17,498 nucleotides of DNA, taken from the NCBI GenBank assembly GCA_002440125.1, contig DJRQ01000054.1, positions 1 to 17,498 of the forward strand. The letters run 5' to 3'. This DNA is from Caryophanales bacterium UBA6356. Lineage in GTDB: Bacteria; Bacillota_I; Bacilli_A; RFN20; CAG-826. Positions 1-7,223 of the stretch are shown here, piece after piece (within the stretch, counting starts at the first letter, position 1; each line of letters opens with the position of its first letter). A program made the position numbers and the translations under genes. The notes beneath the pieces were generated by a model that worked only from the letters and a program-made list of their open reading frames with translations, did no database searches and had not been told where the DNA came from.

Positions 1-39
1 TTTATTTTGCAAAAGTTCCGTGTTTGGAGGATATCGGCT

Positions 40-369
40 ATGATCAACGGTAATCTCAGCCAGTTTCTGGATACGGGATGGTGGAATGCGGATGCTACCA
101 TATACTACAAGGACCATATCTATTTTTTAGAAGGGTTCTTCGACAAACAAGATAACATGCGCTTAAGGATTATGAAATGGAAAGCCAAAAACTTGGATGA
201 TAAGACGTATGAAGATATTTACGATGAAAACGGTAAATGGATTGACTTTAATCAAATGGAAATGGAAGCCCCCAATGAAGAGGCTTTAAGAGAGAAATTC
301 CTAAAAGCTAAGATTTGGGATGGAAAAAGCTTTTGGGAAGTCGAAAAAGAACTCGCTTGGCTCGATTAA
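40..369 (+). CDS. Small protein of unknown function
   Basis: I do not recognise this 109-residue protein. The frame is open to the window edge and a TTG lies at 7, but ATG at 40 is preferred because GGAGG at 26-30 sits 9 nt upstream. The product is soluble-looking, with no signal peptide or membrane segment. The N-terminal half is rich in aromatic residues and looks like beta strands (TGWWNADATIYYKDHIYFLEGFF); the rest is charged and probably helical, ending in a Trp-rich tail (IWDGKSFWEVEKELAWLD). There are no cysteines and no recognisable catalytic motif. It is followed by a weak hairpin. Its upstream neighbour is not visible, so whether it closes an operon is unknown. If the TTG were used it would have 120 residues. 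Confidence 0.6.
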   Translation: MINGNLSQFLDTGWWNADATIYYKDHIYFLEGFFDKQDNMRLRIMKWKAKNLDDKTYEDIYDENGKWIDFNQMEMEAPNEEALREKFLKAKIWDGKSFWEVEKELAWLD

Positions 370-398
370 AAGGCCTCCCGGTTCTTTACTTGGCCTTT
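369..398 (+). terminator. Possible weak terminator after the first gene
   Basis: AAAGGCC (369-375) pairs perfectly with GGCCTTT (392-398) around a 16-nt loop, immediately after the stop codon at 367-369. The downstream T-run is short and interrupted (TTTCATTT), so termination strength is doubtful. Confidence 0.4.
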
Positions 399-692
399 CA
401 TTTGGCGATCTCTAGCAAATCATTGAAAAACAGTGGGCAAATTGCTCAATAAAGATTTGGCAGCCTTATTTGTGAAGTTCCATTGCGTTTTATCACGGAG
501 TGTTTTTAGTCGAAAACATGGAATTCCATAAAAAGGGCTATTGAAGCGATACTCAAAAAACAATCGGAAAATGGCTTGCTTTTGAAGAACTTCACGCATC
601 TCCTTCCATGGGATTTAACCTTTGGAAAGGCTTTGCATAAAGAAAAGAACCGGATTGGATACCGGTTCTTTGAATGCCGAAAAGAAGAGAAA
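370..692. other. Gene-poor spacer, possibly with coding relics
   Basis: This 323-bp stretch between the first gene and the 3' end of pckA has no convincing intact gene. It contains the weak hairpin at 369-398 and the strong pckA terminator at 641-671. Two short protein-like runs occur in different plus-strand frames: roughly 518-580 (NSIKRAIEAILKKQ) and, after a stop at 540-542 in its own frame, 543-641 (WLAFEELHASPSMGFNLWKG). These could be remains of a frameshifted gene, but they have no good ribosome binding site and may be chance. Confidence 0.45.
641..671 (-). terminator. Terminator of the oad-birA-pckA operon
   Basis: A perfect 10-bp stem (AAAGAACCGG at 644-653 with CCGGTTCTTT at 662-671) with an 8-nt loop lies about 20 nt beyond the pckA stop. 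On the minus strand it is followed by TTTTCTTT-like sequence, as expected of an intrinsic terminator for the leftward operon. Confidence 0.8.
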
Positions 693-2300
693 CTAGTCGA
701 GCTTCGGTCCAGCGGCCACGAGCGCTTTCCCAGCTTCGTTATTCTCGTATTTAACGAAGTTCTTTTGGAAGCGAGAAGCGAGATCTTTCGCTTTTTCGTT
801 CCAGGTATCCACGTTTTCGTAAGTATCGCGAGGATCTAAGATCTTGCTATCGACGCCAGGAAGAGCGGTTGGAACTTCGAAATCGAAGAATGGAATCTTC
901 TTCGTAGGAGCATTGAGGATGTCGCCATTAAGGATAGCATCGATGATGCCACGGGTATCTTTGATGGAAATGCGTTTGCCAGAGCCATTCCAACCCGTGT
1001 TCACAAGATAGGCTTTCGCGCCACTCATCTTCATTTTCTTGACAAGCTCTTGCGCGTATTTGGTCGGATGAAGTTCAAGGAAGGCTTGGCCGAAGCAAGC
1101 GCTGAAGGTTGGGGTAGGAGTGGTGATGCCGCGTTCGGTGCCAGCAAGCTTGGCGGTGAAGCCGCTTAAGAAATAGTATTGGGTTTGCTCTGGGGTCAAA
1201 ATGGAGACCGGAGGCAAAACGCCAAAGGCATCGGCGCTAAGGAAGATGACGTTTTTCGCGGCTGGGCCGTGGCTGATTGGCTTTACGATATTCTTGATGT
1301 GATAAATCGGATAGGAAACACGGGTGTTTTCGGTGACGGACTTATCGGCGAAATCGATCTTGCCGTTCTTATCGACGGTAACGTTTTCAAGAAGAGCGTC
1401 TCTCTTTATCGCATTATAGATATCTGGTTCGCTGTCTTTGTCGAGGTTAATGACTTTCGCATAGCATCCGCCTTCGAAATTAAAGACGCCATTATCGTCC
1501 CAACCATGTTCGTCATCGCCGATCAAAAGGCGCTTTGGATCGGTGCTGAGCGTTGTTTTGCCAGTCCCAGAAAGACCGAAGAAGATGGCGGTGTTTTTGC
1601 CTTCCAAATCGGTGTTGGCGCTGCAATGCATGGAGGCGATGCCTTTTAACGGGAGATAGTAGTTCATCATGGAGAACATGCCTTTTTTCATTTCGCCGCC
1701 ATACCAGGTGTTCAAAATGACTTGTTCCCGGCTTGTGATATTGAAGGCAACGCAAGTTTCGCTATGGAGGCCAAGTTCTTTGTAGTTTTCGACTTTGGCT
1801 TTGGAAGCGTTATAAACGACGAAATCAGGCTTGAATTCCTTAAGTTCTTCCTCCGTTGGACGGATAAACATATTGCGGATGAAGTGGGCTTGCCAAGCGA
1901 CTTCCACGATGAAGCGGACGGCCATGCGGGTGTCTTTGTTGGCTCCGCAAAAAGCATCGACCACAAAAAGACGCTTGCCGGAAAGCTCTTTGAGAGCGCG
2001 CTCTTTGACGCTCTTCCAAGCTTCTAACGTCATGGGGTGGTTGTCGTTAGGATAGGCTTCGCTATTCCACCAGACAGTGTCCTTCGAATTGTCGTCAACG
2101 ACAATATATTTGTCCTTGGGGGAACGGCCGGTGAAAACGCCAGTCATGACGTTAACAGCACCAAGTTCGGTGACTTGACCCTTTTCGTATCCGGTTAAGG
2201 ATTCCTTCGTTTCTTCTTCAAAAAGGAATTCATAAGAGGGGTTGTAGATGACCTCAGTGGCTCCTTTAACGCCATACTTTTCCAAATCAAGTGGTTTCAT
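693..2300 (-). CDS. pckA: Phosphoenolpyruvate carboxykinase (ATP)
   Basis: This 535-residue cytoplasmic enzyme interconverts oxaloacetate + ATP and PEP + CO2 + ADP; E. coli PckA has 540 residues, so it is full length. Visible family marks are FTGRSPKDK (56-64), the substrate/metal segment YGGEMKKGMFSMMNY (200-214), the P-loop GLSGTGKT (242-249), the acidic metal-binding GDDEHGWDD (261-269), FLSADAFGVLPPVS (353-366) and the adenine-side RGITTPTPTFSACFG (389-403). The P-loop class marks it as the ATP form rather than the GTP form. The ATG has an AAGGA about 13 nt upstream, a little far. It is the last gene of the oad operon, 43 nt after the biotin ligase, with a strong terminator behind it. Next to an oxaloacetate decarboxylase it may run from PEP to oxaloacetate, gaining ATP; gluconeogenesis is the usual alternative. 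Confidence 0.97.
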   Translation of the reverse strand: MKPLDLEKYGVKGATEVIYNPSYEFLFEEETKESLTGYEKGQVTELGAVNVMTGVFTGRSPKDKYIVVDDNSKDTVWWNSEAYPNDNHPMTLEAWKSVKERALKELSGKRLFVVDAFCGANKDTRMAVRFIVEVAWQAHFIRNMFIRPTEEELKEFKPDFVVYNASKAKVENYKELGLHSETCVAFNITSREQVILNTWYGGEMKKGMFSMMNYYLPLKGIASMHCSANTDLEGKNTAIFFGLSGTGKTTLSTDPKRLLIGDDEHGWDDNGVFNFEGGCYAKVINLDKDSEPDIYNAIKRDALLENVTVDKNGKIDFADKSVTENTRVSYPIYHIKNIVKPISHGPAAKNVIFLSADAFGVLPPVSILTPEQTQYYFLSGFTAKLAGTERGITTPTPTFSACFGQAFLELHPTKYAQELVKKMKMSGAKAYLVNTGWNGSGKRISIKDTRGIIDAILNGDILNAPTKKIPFFDFEVPTALPGVDSKILDPRDTYENVDTWNEKAKDLASRFQKNFVKYENNEAGKALVAAGPKLD

Positions 2301-2343
2301 AATTGCATTAAGTTCCTTTCTCGCTTTGATTTATCACAACTGG

Positions 2344-3060
2344 CTATTTTTTAAGAGTTGCCTCACCAGATGTAATCGAAATAATCGTCCCGTCTATTTT
2401 TTCGATGGCTATCGAGCCATCTTCTTTTATCCCAAGCGCTTTGCCGCTTAGATTTTCGCCATAATAATCGAAACAAACGGTTTTTCCTTTTAGGAAGTCG
2501 TTGTTTTGAACGTGTTTCATGAAGCGATAATCTTCAAGAAGGAGGCCCTTGAGATAAAAATCGAAATTCCTTAAAAACCGGGTTAAGAAGATATCCTTGT
2601 CCAAGGTTTTCTTGCTTTCTATTTTCAAGGAAGAAGCGTTCGGCAAGTCCGTTGGCATGGCCTCTTGGTTCAAATTGATGCCAATGCCAATCACAATGGC
2701 CTTTTGGGTTTCTTGGAAAACGCCTTCCAACAAGATGCCGGCAATTTTTTTATCGTGGAGATAAATGTCGTTTGGCCATTTAATGGAGGGATGAATGCCA
2801 TAGGATTCGAAGGTTTTTAGAAGGGCTGCGCCTGTCATTATTGGCAAAATGCCTGCAAAACCTTGGTATTTATCATCCTTTAAAAGAATGGAAAACAATA
2901 AAGATCCTTCATTGCCTTCCCAACTTCGGCCCAAACGGCCTTTCCCTTTTGTTTGATGAAGGGCAAGGCAAACCGAACCATCTAGAAGCTCGTCATAGCG
3001 CTCCTTTAGGTAGTCGTTGGTACTTGGTAAGGATAGAAATGAAAGGATCTCGTGGGTCAT
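2344..3060 (-). CDS. birA: Biotin--protein ligase, catalytic form without DNA-binding domain
   Basis: This 238-residue enzyme activates biotin with ATP and attaches it to the acceptor lysine of a carrier domain. The sequence shows STN (13-15), the biotinoyl-AMP loop QTKGKGRLGRSW (36-47), KWPND (94-98), KKIAGILLE (104-112) and GIGINL (125-130), followed by a small beta-rich C-terminal domain (GKALGIKEDGSIAIE). The protein begins directly with the catalytic domain: the N-terminal winged-helix of the bifunctional BirA repressor is absent, so it should not regulate transcription itself. The ATG lies 5 nt after the oadB stop with only GGGG as a ribosome binding site inside the oadB end, suggesting translational coupling. 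Its obvious client is the carrier protein encoded two genes upstream (4243-4620). Confidence 0.95.
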   Translation of the reverse strand: MTHEILSFLSLPSTNDYLKERYDELLDGSVCLALHQTKGKGRLGRSWEGNEGSLLFSILLKDDKYQGFAGILPIMTGAALLKTFESYGIHPSIKWPNDIYLHDKKIAGILLEGVFQETQKAIVIGIGINLNQEAMPTDLPNASSLKIESKKTLDKDIFLTRFLRNFDFYLKGLLLEDYRFMKHVQNNDFLKGKTVCFDYYGENLSGKALGIKEDGSIAIEKIDGTIISITSGEATLKK

Positions 3061-3065
3061 TTAAT

Positions 3066-4238
3066 TTACCCCAATAACATGATGAGAAGTCCAGCCGCGA
3101 CGGCGCTTCCGATAACACCTGCGACATTCGGTCCCATCGCGTGCATAAGAAGGAAGTTGGAAGGATCTTCGCGTACGCCTTCTTTTTGAACGACACGGGC
3201 CGCCATCGGAACGGCACTGACGCCCGCGGCGCCAATCATCGGATTGATCTTTCCTTTGGTGAGCCAGCACATAAGCTTGCCAATGAGGACCCCGCCGGCT
3301 GTGGCAAGGATGAAGGCCATGATGCCAAGCGCGAAAATCTTAAGGGTGTTGAGATTTAAGAAGTTTTCGGCTGTGGCGGTGGCACCAACGCATAAGCCAA
3401 GCATGATGGTGACGATGTAAAGGAGCGAGTTTGAAGCATTCTCGACGAGCTTCGGAACAACGCCGGATTCCTTAATGAGGTTCCCAAACATAAGACAGCC
3501 GATAAGCGGAGCGGCGCTTGGGACGATGAGGGTGACGATAATGGTAACGGCAATCGGGAAAATGATCTTTTTGGTTTTGCTGACGGGCTTAAGTTCCTCC
3601 ATATGGATGCGTCTTTCCTTTTTGGTGGTAAGAAGACGGATGACCGGAGGTTGGATGAATGGCACCAGGGCCATATAGCTATAGGCGGCAATGGCGATAG
3701 AGGAAAGAAGCTCGGGGGCCAGTTTCGATGTCGTCAAAATAGCCGTTGGCCCATCGGCTCCCCCGATGATGCCAATCGAAGCGGCTTGTGCAGGCGTGAA
3801 ACCGAATAGGTAAGCAAGTAAGAAAGTAACGAAGATTCCAATTTGAGCGGCTGCGCCGAGAATCATCGTTTTGGGGTTCGAAATAAGAGGGCCGAAATCG
3901 GTCGTCGCTCCAATCCCCAAGAAAATAAGGCACGGGAAGATCTCAAACTTGATGCCGATATAGAGATAGCCGATAAGCCCTTTATAACCGGTAATGGAGC
4001 TGGGATCGGGGTCGAAGATGCCAGTTAATGGCAAATTGCTTAGAAGCATCCCTATTCCCATCGGAATAAGGAGATAAGGCTCGGCTTTTCGGAAAATCGC
4101 GAGGTAGAGCATTAGGCAAGCGATAAGAATCATTATGAGATTCTTCCAACCGCCATCCGTAAAGAAGTAGTTGATGCCTGTGCTTTCCCAGAATCCGCCG
4201 AAGAATTTGCCGATGTCCACTAAAACCATCGAGCTCAT
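3066..4238 (-). CDS. oadB: Na+-pumping oxaloacetate decarboxylase, beta subunit
   Basis: This is the membrane subunit (390 residues) that decarboxylates carboxybiotin and couples it to Na+ export in the Oad/Mmd/Gcd family. Multiple hydrophobic segments span most of its length. Conserved family segments are visible: GGADGPT (159-165), whose Asp162 matches the essential Na+-site aspartate, AYSYMALVPFIQPP (185-198), NPMIGAAGVSAVPMAARV (332-349) and HAMGPNVAGVIGSA (366-379). Family members working on methylmalonyl-CoA or glutaconyl-CoA share this subunit, so substrate is assigned from the alpha subunit in the same operon. It starts 4 nt after the biotin-carrier stop, with AGGA 7 nt upstream of the ATG; a second ATG three codons later is possible. 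Confidence 0.95.
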   Translation of the reverse strand: MSSMVLVDIGKFFGGFWESTGINYFFTDGGWKNLIMILIACLMLYLAIFRKAEPYLLIPMGIGMLLSNLPLTGIFDPDPSSITGYKGLIGYLYIGIKFEIFPCLIFLGIGATTDFGPLISNPKTMILGAAAQIGIFVTFLLAYLFGFTPAQAASIGIIGGADGPTAILTTSKLAPELLSSIAIAAYSYMALVPFIQPPVIRLLTTKKERRIHMEELKPVSKTKKIIFPIAVTIIVTLIVPSAAPLIGCLMFGNLIKESGVVPKLVENASNSLLYIVTIMLGLCVGATATAENFLNLNTLKIFALGIMAFILATAGGVLIGKLMCWLTKGKINPMIGAAGVSAVPMAARVVQKEGVREDPSNFLLMHAMGPNVAGVIGSAVAAGLLIMLLG

Positions 4239-4242
4239 AGAT

Positions 4243-4620
4243 TTATCCTAATGTCACCAAAACGTCGTTGGCGTTGACCGTATCGCCCTTCTTGACGAGG
4301 ACATTCAAGACCTTGCCGTCTTTAGGGGCTTTGATTTCGTTCTCAAGCTTCATGGCTTCCAAAATCAAAAGGGTGTCGCCGGATTTGACGTTATCTCCCG
4401 CCTTGACCTTGACATCGAGTATCGTGCCTTGCATAGGGGCGTTAACGGGAGTGCCTTCGGCTGAGGCGGCTGCTTTAGGAGCCTCTTTAACGACCGCTTG
4501 AGCGGTTGCTTTTGGGGCTTCGGCTTTCACGTTTTTTACTTCGAGGGGTTCGGTTTCGCTGACCGATAAAATCTTGACCTCGTAGGTCTTGCCGTTGACT
4601 TTGACTTTGTAAATTCTCAT
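4243..4620 (-). CDS. Biotin carrier protein of the oxaloacetate decarboxylase
   Basis: This 125-residue protein carries the biotin arm that moves CO2 from the alpha to the beta subunit. Residues 1-30 form a beta-rich start (MRIYKVKVNGKTYEVK) typical of GcdC/MmdC-like carriers; 31-58 is a flexible Ala/Pro/Lys-rich linker; 59-125 is a biotinyl domain with EAMKLEN, where Lys91 is the attachment site. In Klebsiella this domain is fused to OadA; here it is a separate gene, as in methylmalonyl-CoA and glutaconyl-CoA decarboxylases. Its ATG overlaps the oadG stop (ATGA) and has AGGAG 8 nt upstream. Being inside the operon beside alpha and beta subunits makes the role quite sure; it could also serve another biotin enzyme. 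Confidence 0.93.
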   Translation of the reverse strand: MRIYKVKVNGKTYEVKILSVSETEPLEVKNVKAEAPKATAQAVVKEAPKAAASAEGTPVNAPMQGTILDVKVKAGDNVKSGDTLLILEAMKLENEIKAPKDGKVLNVLVKKGDTVNANDVLVTLG

Positions 4621-4922
4621 TTTTTCTTCTCCTGGTCGACGAGCTTTACGCTGGCGACTTTAAAATCTTCCTTGGTATGTTTTCTAAAATCGATGGAAGC
4701 GACCAATACCGCAGCCATCGCATCTTCGTCAAGCTTCGTTCCATCTTTCATCGTCACCGTCTCTTTGACGTCAAGAGCGCGGATATGGTTGAGGATGCTC
4801 ATAATGAAGGTGATGACGATAAGCACCACGAACACCATGAGGATGCAAAGGAGGGAAATCACAAGGGCATCGACGAAATTGTTGATGTCTTGATGCGCAG
4901 CGCCTTCTAAAAAGCGAAGCAT
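4617..4922 (-). CDS. oadG: Oxaloacetate decarboxylase gamma-type subunit (OadG family)
   Basis: A 101-residue single-span membrane protein with the architecture of OadG: a membrane segment at about 19-44 (LVISLLCILMVFVVLIVITF), then a polar cytoplasmic tail with the family-like stretch AAVLVASIDFRKH. In known complexes the gamma subunit holds alpha and beta together and can bind Zn2+; the His-rich end seen in enterobacterial OadG is missing, so Zn binding is not supported. The start overlaps the oadA stop by one base (TAATG) and no ribosome binding site sits at normal distance, so translation should depend on coupling to oadA. Assignment rests on architecture and context more than on a signature motif; MmdD/GcdD-like naming is equally possible. 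Confidence 0.85.
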   Translation of the reverse strand: MLRFLEGAAHQDINNFVDALVISLLCILMVFVVLIVITFIMSILNHIRALDVKETVTMKDGTKLDEDAMAAVLVASIDFRKHTKEDFKVASVKLVDQEKKK

Positions 4923-6289
4923 TACAAGCTAACGGAGAAATTCTCCGCCTCCAAACCGTATTTTCTCTTGAGGAAGTTGATGGCGACTTGCTCAAAGAGG
5001 GCAATCGAAAGAACGTCTTCGTCGCTTCGAGCGATCTTGCGGTATTTCTTTTTGAGTTCTTCGAATTCCGGGGCGAGCTTATCGGCCGGACGATAGGTAA
5101 TCACAGGATCATCGCCGATAATCTTCTTTTTGATTTCGGGATCGACTGGAGCCGGCGCCTTTCCATAAAGGCCATGGAGATAGTCCTTGATCTCTTTCGG
5201 AACCATCTTATAGCGTTCGCCGGTGATGACATTCATAACCGCTTGTGTGCCAACCATTTGCGAAAGAGGGGTGACAAGCGGAGGATAGCCGAGGTCTTTG
5301 CGGACATTTGGGACTTCCTTCAAGACGGCATCGTATTTATCCATGGCGCCGCTTTTCTCAAGTTGGCTCATGAGGTTCGAAAGCATGCCGCCAGGAACTT
5401 GGTATTTCAAAATGCCAGGATTGATGCAAAGGGCCTTCGGCTTAAGGATGCCATTCTTGAGGTATTTGTCCCTAATGGGAGCCAGAACGGCAGCGGCTTC
5501 GTCGAGCTTCTCTTGATCGAGCTTCGGATCGTATTCGGTCCCTTTTAAGGCGTAGTTGAAAGCTTCGGTCGCCGGTTGCGAAGTGCCACCGCTTAAAGGC
5601 GAAAGGGCCGTATCGATGATATCCACGCCCGCTTCGATGGCGCGGCGATAGGTGAGTTGGCAAACGCCACCCGTGCAATGGCTATGCAATTCGATCGGAA
5701 GATTGGTGTCATTCTTGAGCTGCTTGATAAGGGTATAGGCGTCTTCTGGAAGCAATACGCCAGCCATGTCCTTGATGCAAAGGCTATCCGCGCCCATTTT
5801 TTCGATCTCTTTGGCGAGCTCCACATAGTATTGGACGGTGTGGACGGGGCTCGTGGTGTAAGACAAAGCGATTTGGCAATGCCCATGATATTTCTTGCAC
5901 GCATCGACGGCGCTTTTCAGGTTTCGAACGTCGTTTAGAGCGTCGAATACACGGATGATATCGATGCCATTTTCTAACGATTTCTGGACGAATTTTTCGA
6001 CGATGTCATCCGGATAGTGATGATATCCGAGAATGTTTTGGCCACGGAAAAGCATTTGAAGCTTGGTATTCGGACAAGCTTTTCTGATAGCACGAAGCCT
6101 CTCCCAAGGATCTTCATCCAAGAAGCGGAGGCAGGCGTCGAAAGTCGCCCCTCCCCATACTTCGAGGGCATAATAGCCCGCTTTATCCATAAGCGGAGCC
6201 ACACGCAAAATTTCCTCGGTTGTGAGGCGGGTTGCGAGAAGCGATTGCGAGCCATCGCGAAGTGCTGTATCGACGATTTTAACTCCCAT
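4922..6289 (-). CDS. oadA: Oxaloacetate decarboxylase alpha subunit (carboxyltransferase)
   Basis: This 455-residue cytoplasmic subunit transfers CO2 from oxaloacetate to biotin, leaving pyruvate. The HMGL-like TIM barrel shows VDTALRDGSQS (6-16), EVWGGATFD (43-51), FRGQNILGY (81-89), the candidate catalytic lysine in CIKDMAG (171-177) and the metal-binding histidines of LHSHCTGG (201-208). The C-terminal ARSDEDVLSIALFEQVA stretch is typical of OadA and pyruvate carboxylase. It ends without a biotinyl domain; that is a separate gene in the operon. The reading frame extends 39 codons upstream, but the start at 6289 is chosen because AGGGAGAG (6294-6301) precedes it and family homology begins at MGVKIVDTALRD. 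A pyruvate carboxylase or transcarboxylase 5S role is argued against by the adjacent beta and gamma subunits. Confidence 0.95.
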   Translation of the reverse strand: MGVKIVDTALRDGSQSLLATRLTTEEILRVAPLMDKAGYYALEVWGGATFDACLRFLDEDPWERLRAIRKACPNTKLQMLFRGQNILGYHHYPDDIVEKFVQKSLENGIDIIRVFDALNDVRNLKSAVDACKKYHGHCQIALSYTTSPVHTVQYYVELAKEIEKMGADSLCIKDMAGVLLPEDAYTLIKQLKNDTNLPIELHSHCTGGVCQLTYRRAIEAGVDIIDTALSPLSGGTSQPATEAFNYALKGTEYDPKLDQEKLDEAAAVLAPIRDKYLKNGILKPKALCINPGILKYQVPGGMLSNLMSQLEKSGAMDKYDAVLKEVPNVRKDLGYPPLVTPLSQMVGTQAVMNVITGERYKMVPKEIKDYLHGLYGKAPAPVDPEIKKKIIGDDPVITYRPADKLAPEFEELKKKYRKIARSDEDVLSIALFEQVAINFLKRKYGLEAENFSVSL

Positions 6290-6293
6290 TTTT

Positions 6294-6343
6294 CTCTCCC
6301 TAATTGAGTGTTCGGTACTAAAACCGAAATCAAAACCATTGTA
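6294..6343 (-). promoter_or_regulatory. oadA leader: candidate -10, inverted repeat and RBS
   Basis: Reading leftward, TACAAT (6343-6338) is a plausible -10 element, without a convincing -35. Just downstream is a perfect inverted repeat, TTCGGT (6311-6316) and ACCGAA (6323-6328) separated by 6 nt, which could be an operator at the transcription start or a small leader hairpin. AGGGAGAG (6301-6294) is the ribosome binding site for oadA. Confidence 0.45.
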
Positions 6344-6390
6344 ATCTATTTTTTGAATGGTTAGTAGGGTATTTCTAAAAGAAAGGGATG

Positions 6391-6420
6391 AAAAAAGCGC
6401 TTTCATCGTAAGCGCCTTTA
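6391..6420 (-). terminator. Terminator of bioY
   Basis: On the minus strand GCGCTT (6415-6410) pairs with AAGCGC (6402-6397), extended by a G-U and A-U pairs, with a 7-nt loop and a following run of six T (6396-6391). It lies 13 nt past the bioY stop and isolates bioY from the oad operon transcribed in the same direction. The plus-strand reading also has a T-rich tail, but no plus-strand gene ends here. Confidence 0.8.
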
Positions 6421-6432
6421 TTTTTCTTGTCC

Positions 6433-7038
6433 TTAGCGCGTCAAAAGCCTCTTGGTCACCATTGGCCTAAGGCGAATGCCGCATAGGCTGGCAACAAAGA
6501 TTTTAAAGGAATCAAGCGGCAAGAAAGGAAGCACGCAAAAGGTAAGTCCTTTGACGAAACTATTTCCCCCATAAAGAACGAACCAAAGGACCCCCAAAGC
6601 ATATAGCACTGCCGTTCCTAGCAACATCGCCACTGGATAAATCCATTTTTTGTCCGTGAAGAGAGTGATGAGAAGCGATTCGAGCAAGATGCAGGGGAGA
6701 TAGCCCATCAAGAAGCCTCCCGTCGGACCTAGAATCACTTGTGCGCCACCTTGGAATTTCGAGAAAACAGGTAAGCCGACAAAGCCCAAAAGAAGATAGA
6801 TGAGGATAGGGAAAGCGGCCAGTTTCAAAGGCAATATCGCCCCCAAAAGATAGAGCACAAGCGTTGCCAAGGTGATGGAGACGGGTTCTAAAGGAATGCT
6901 AATCGGCGATAAGGCGGCCATTAACGCGCTTCCGATCGCCACCAAGCACATCTCGTAAACGAAGGCGTTTTTCATCCCTTTTTCTTTCTTTTTGCCCTCG
7001 CTATTGGGCTTTTGAAGCGTGTTGTCCTCGCTTTCCAT
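6433..7038 (-). CDS. bioY: Biotin transporter BioY (ECF substrate-binding subunit)
   Basis: This membrane protein binds and takes up biotin, alone or with the shared ECF energising module (EcfA/A'/T), whose genes are not in this window. From the chosen ATG it has 201 residues with about six hydrophobic segments. BioY-typical stretches are LEPVSITLATL (50-60), LLGFVGLPVFS (83-93), GGAQVILGPTGGFLMGY (97-113) and the late LPLDSFKIFVAS (173-184) with the conserved acidic residue and lysine. The start is uncertain: TTG at 7071, ATG at 7038 and ATG at 6975 are in frame and none has a good ribosome binding site; the extra N-terminal residues are charged and unlike most BioY, so 6975 (180 residues) is a real alternative. 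It sits beside biotin ligase and a biotin-dependent enzyme, which fits a biotin-importing organism. Confidence 0.92.
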   Translation of the reverse strand: MESEDNTLQKPNSEGKKKEKGMKNAFVYEMCLVAIGSALMAALSPISIPLEPVSITLATLVLYLLGAILPLKLAAFPILIYLLLGFVGLPVFSKFQGGAQVILGPTGGFLMGYLPCILLESLLITLFTDKKWIYPVAMLLGTAVLYALGVLWFVLYGGNSFVKGLTFCVLPFLPLDSFKIFVASLCGIRLRPMVTKRLLTR

Positions 7039-7223
7039 GTTTTCTAGTTTAACAAAAAGAAAGGTTTCCAATCGTAAAATTTTGAGGAGAATCGTTTGGC
7101 TAAGCTTGGCTCTTCAAAAGAAAGAGAGCGAGGCTAGAAAGAGAAGATTTGTAAAAATAAATAGCAAAACGCGTTCTTTGCATTAAACTAGGCGTAAGGA
7201 AGAAAGAGGAGGTTCGAGGCGAA

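Noticed and set aside
576..839. An 87-codon plus-strand frame running into the pckA 3' end
   Set aside because: It reads through the pckA terminator and antisense to pckA, with no ribosome binding site.
1179..1649. A 156-codon plus-strand frame opposite pckA
   Set aside because: It is antisense to the PEP carboxykinase core including the P-loop; no start signal and no family resemblance.
2301..2343. TGAT-N2-ATCA repeat in the birA-pckA gap as a regulatory site
   Set aside because: The arms are only 4 bp with imperfect flanks, and the gap lies inside an apparently continuous operon.
4988..5548. A 186-codon plus-strand frame opposite oadA
   Set aside because: Complement of a conserved carboxyltransferase; codon-bias shadow without ribosome binding site.
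6290..6406. A 39-residue N-terminal extension of OadA
   Set aside because: The extension contains the inverted repeat and candidate -10, has no family homology, and the ATG at 6289 has a good ribosome binding site.
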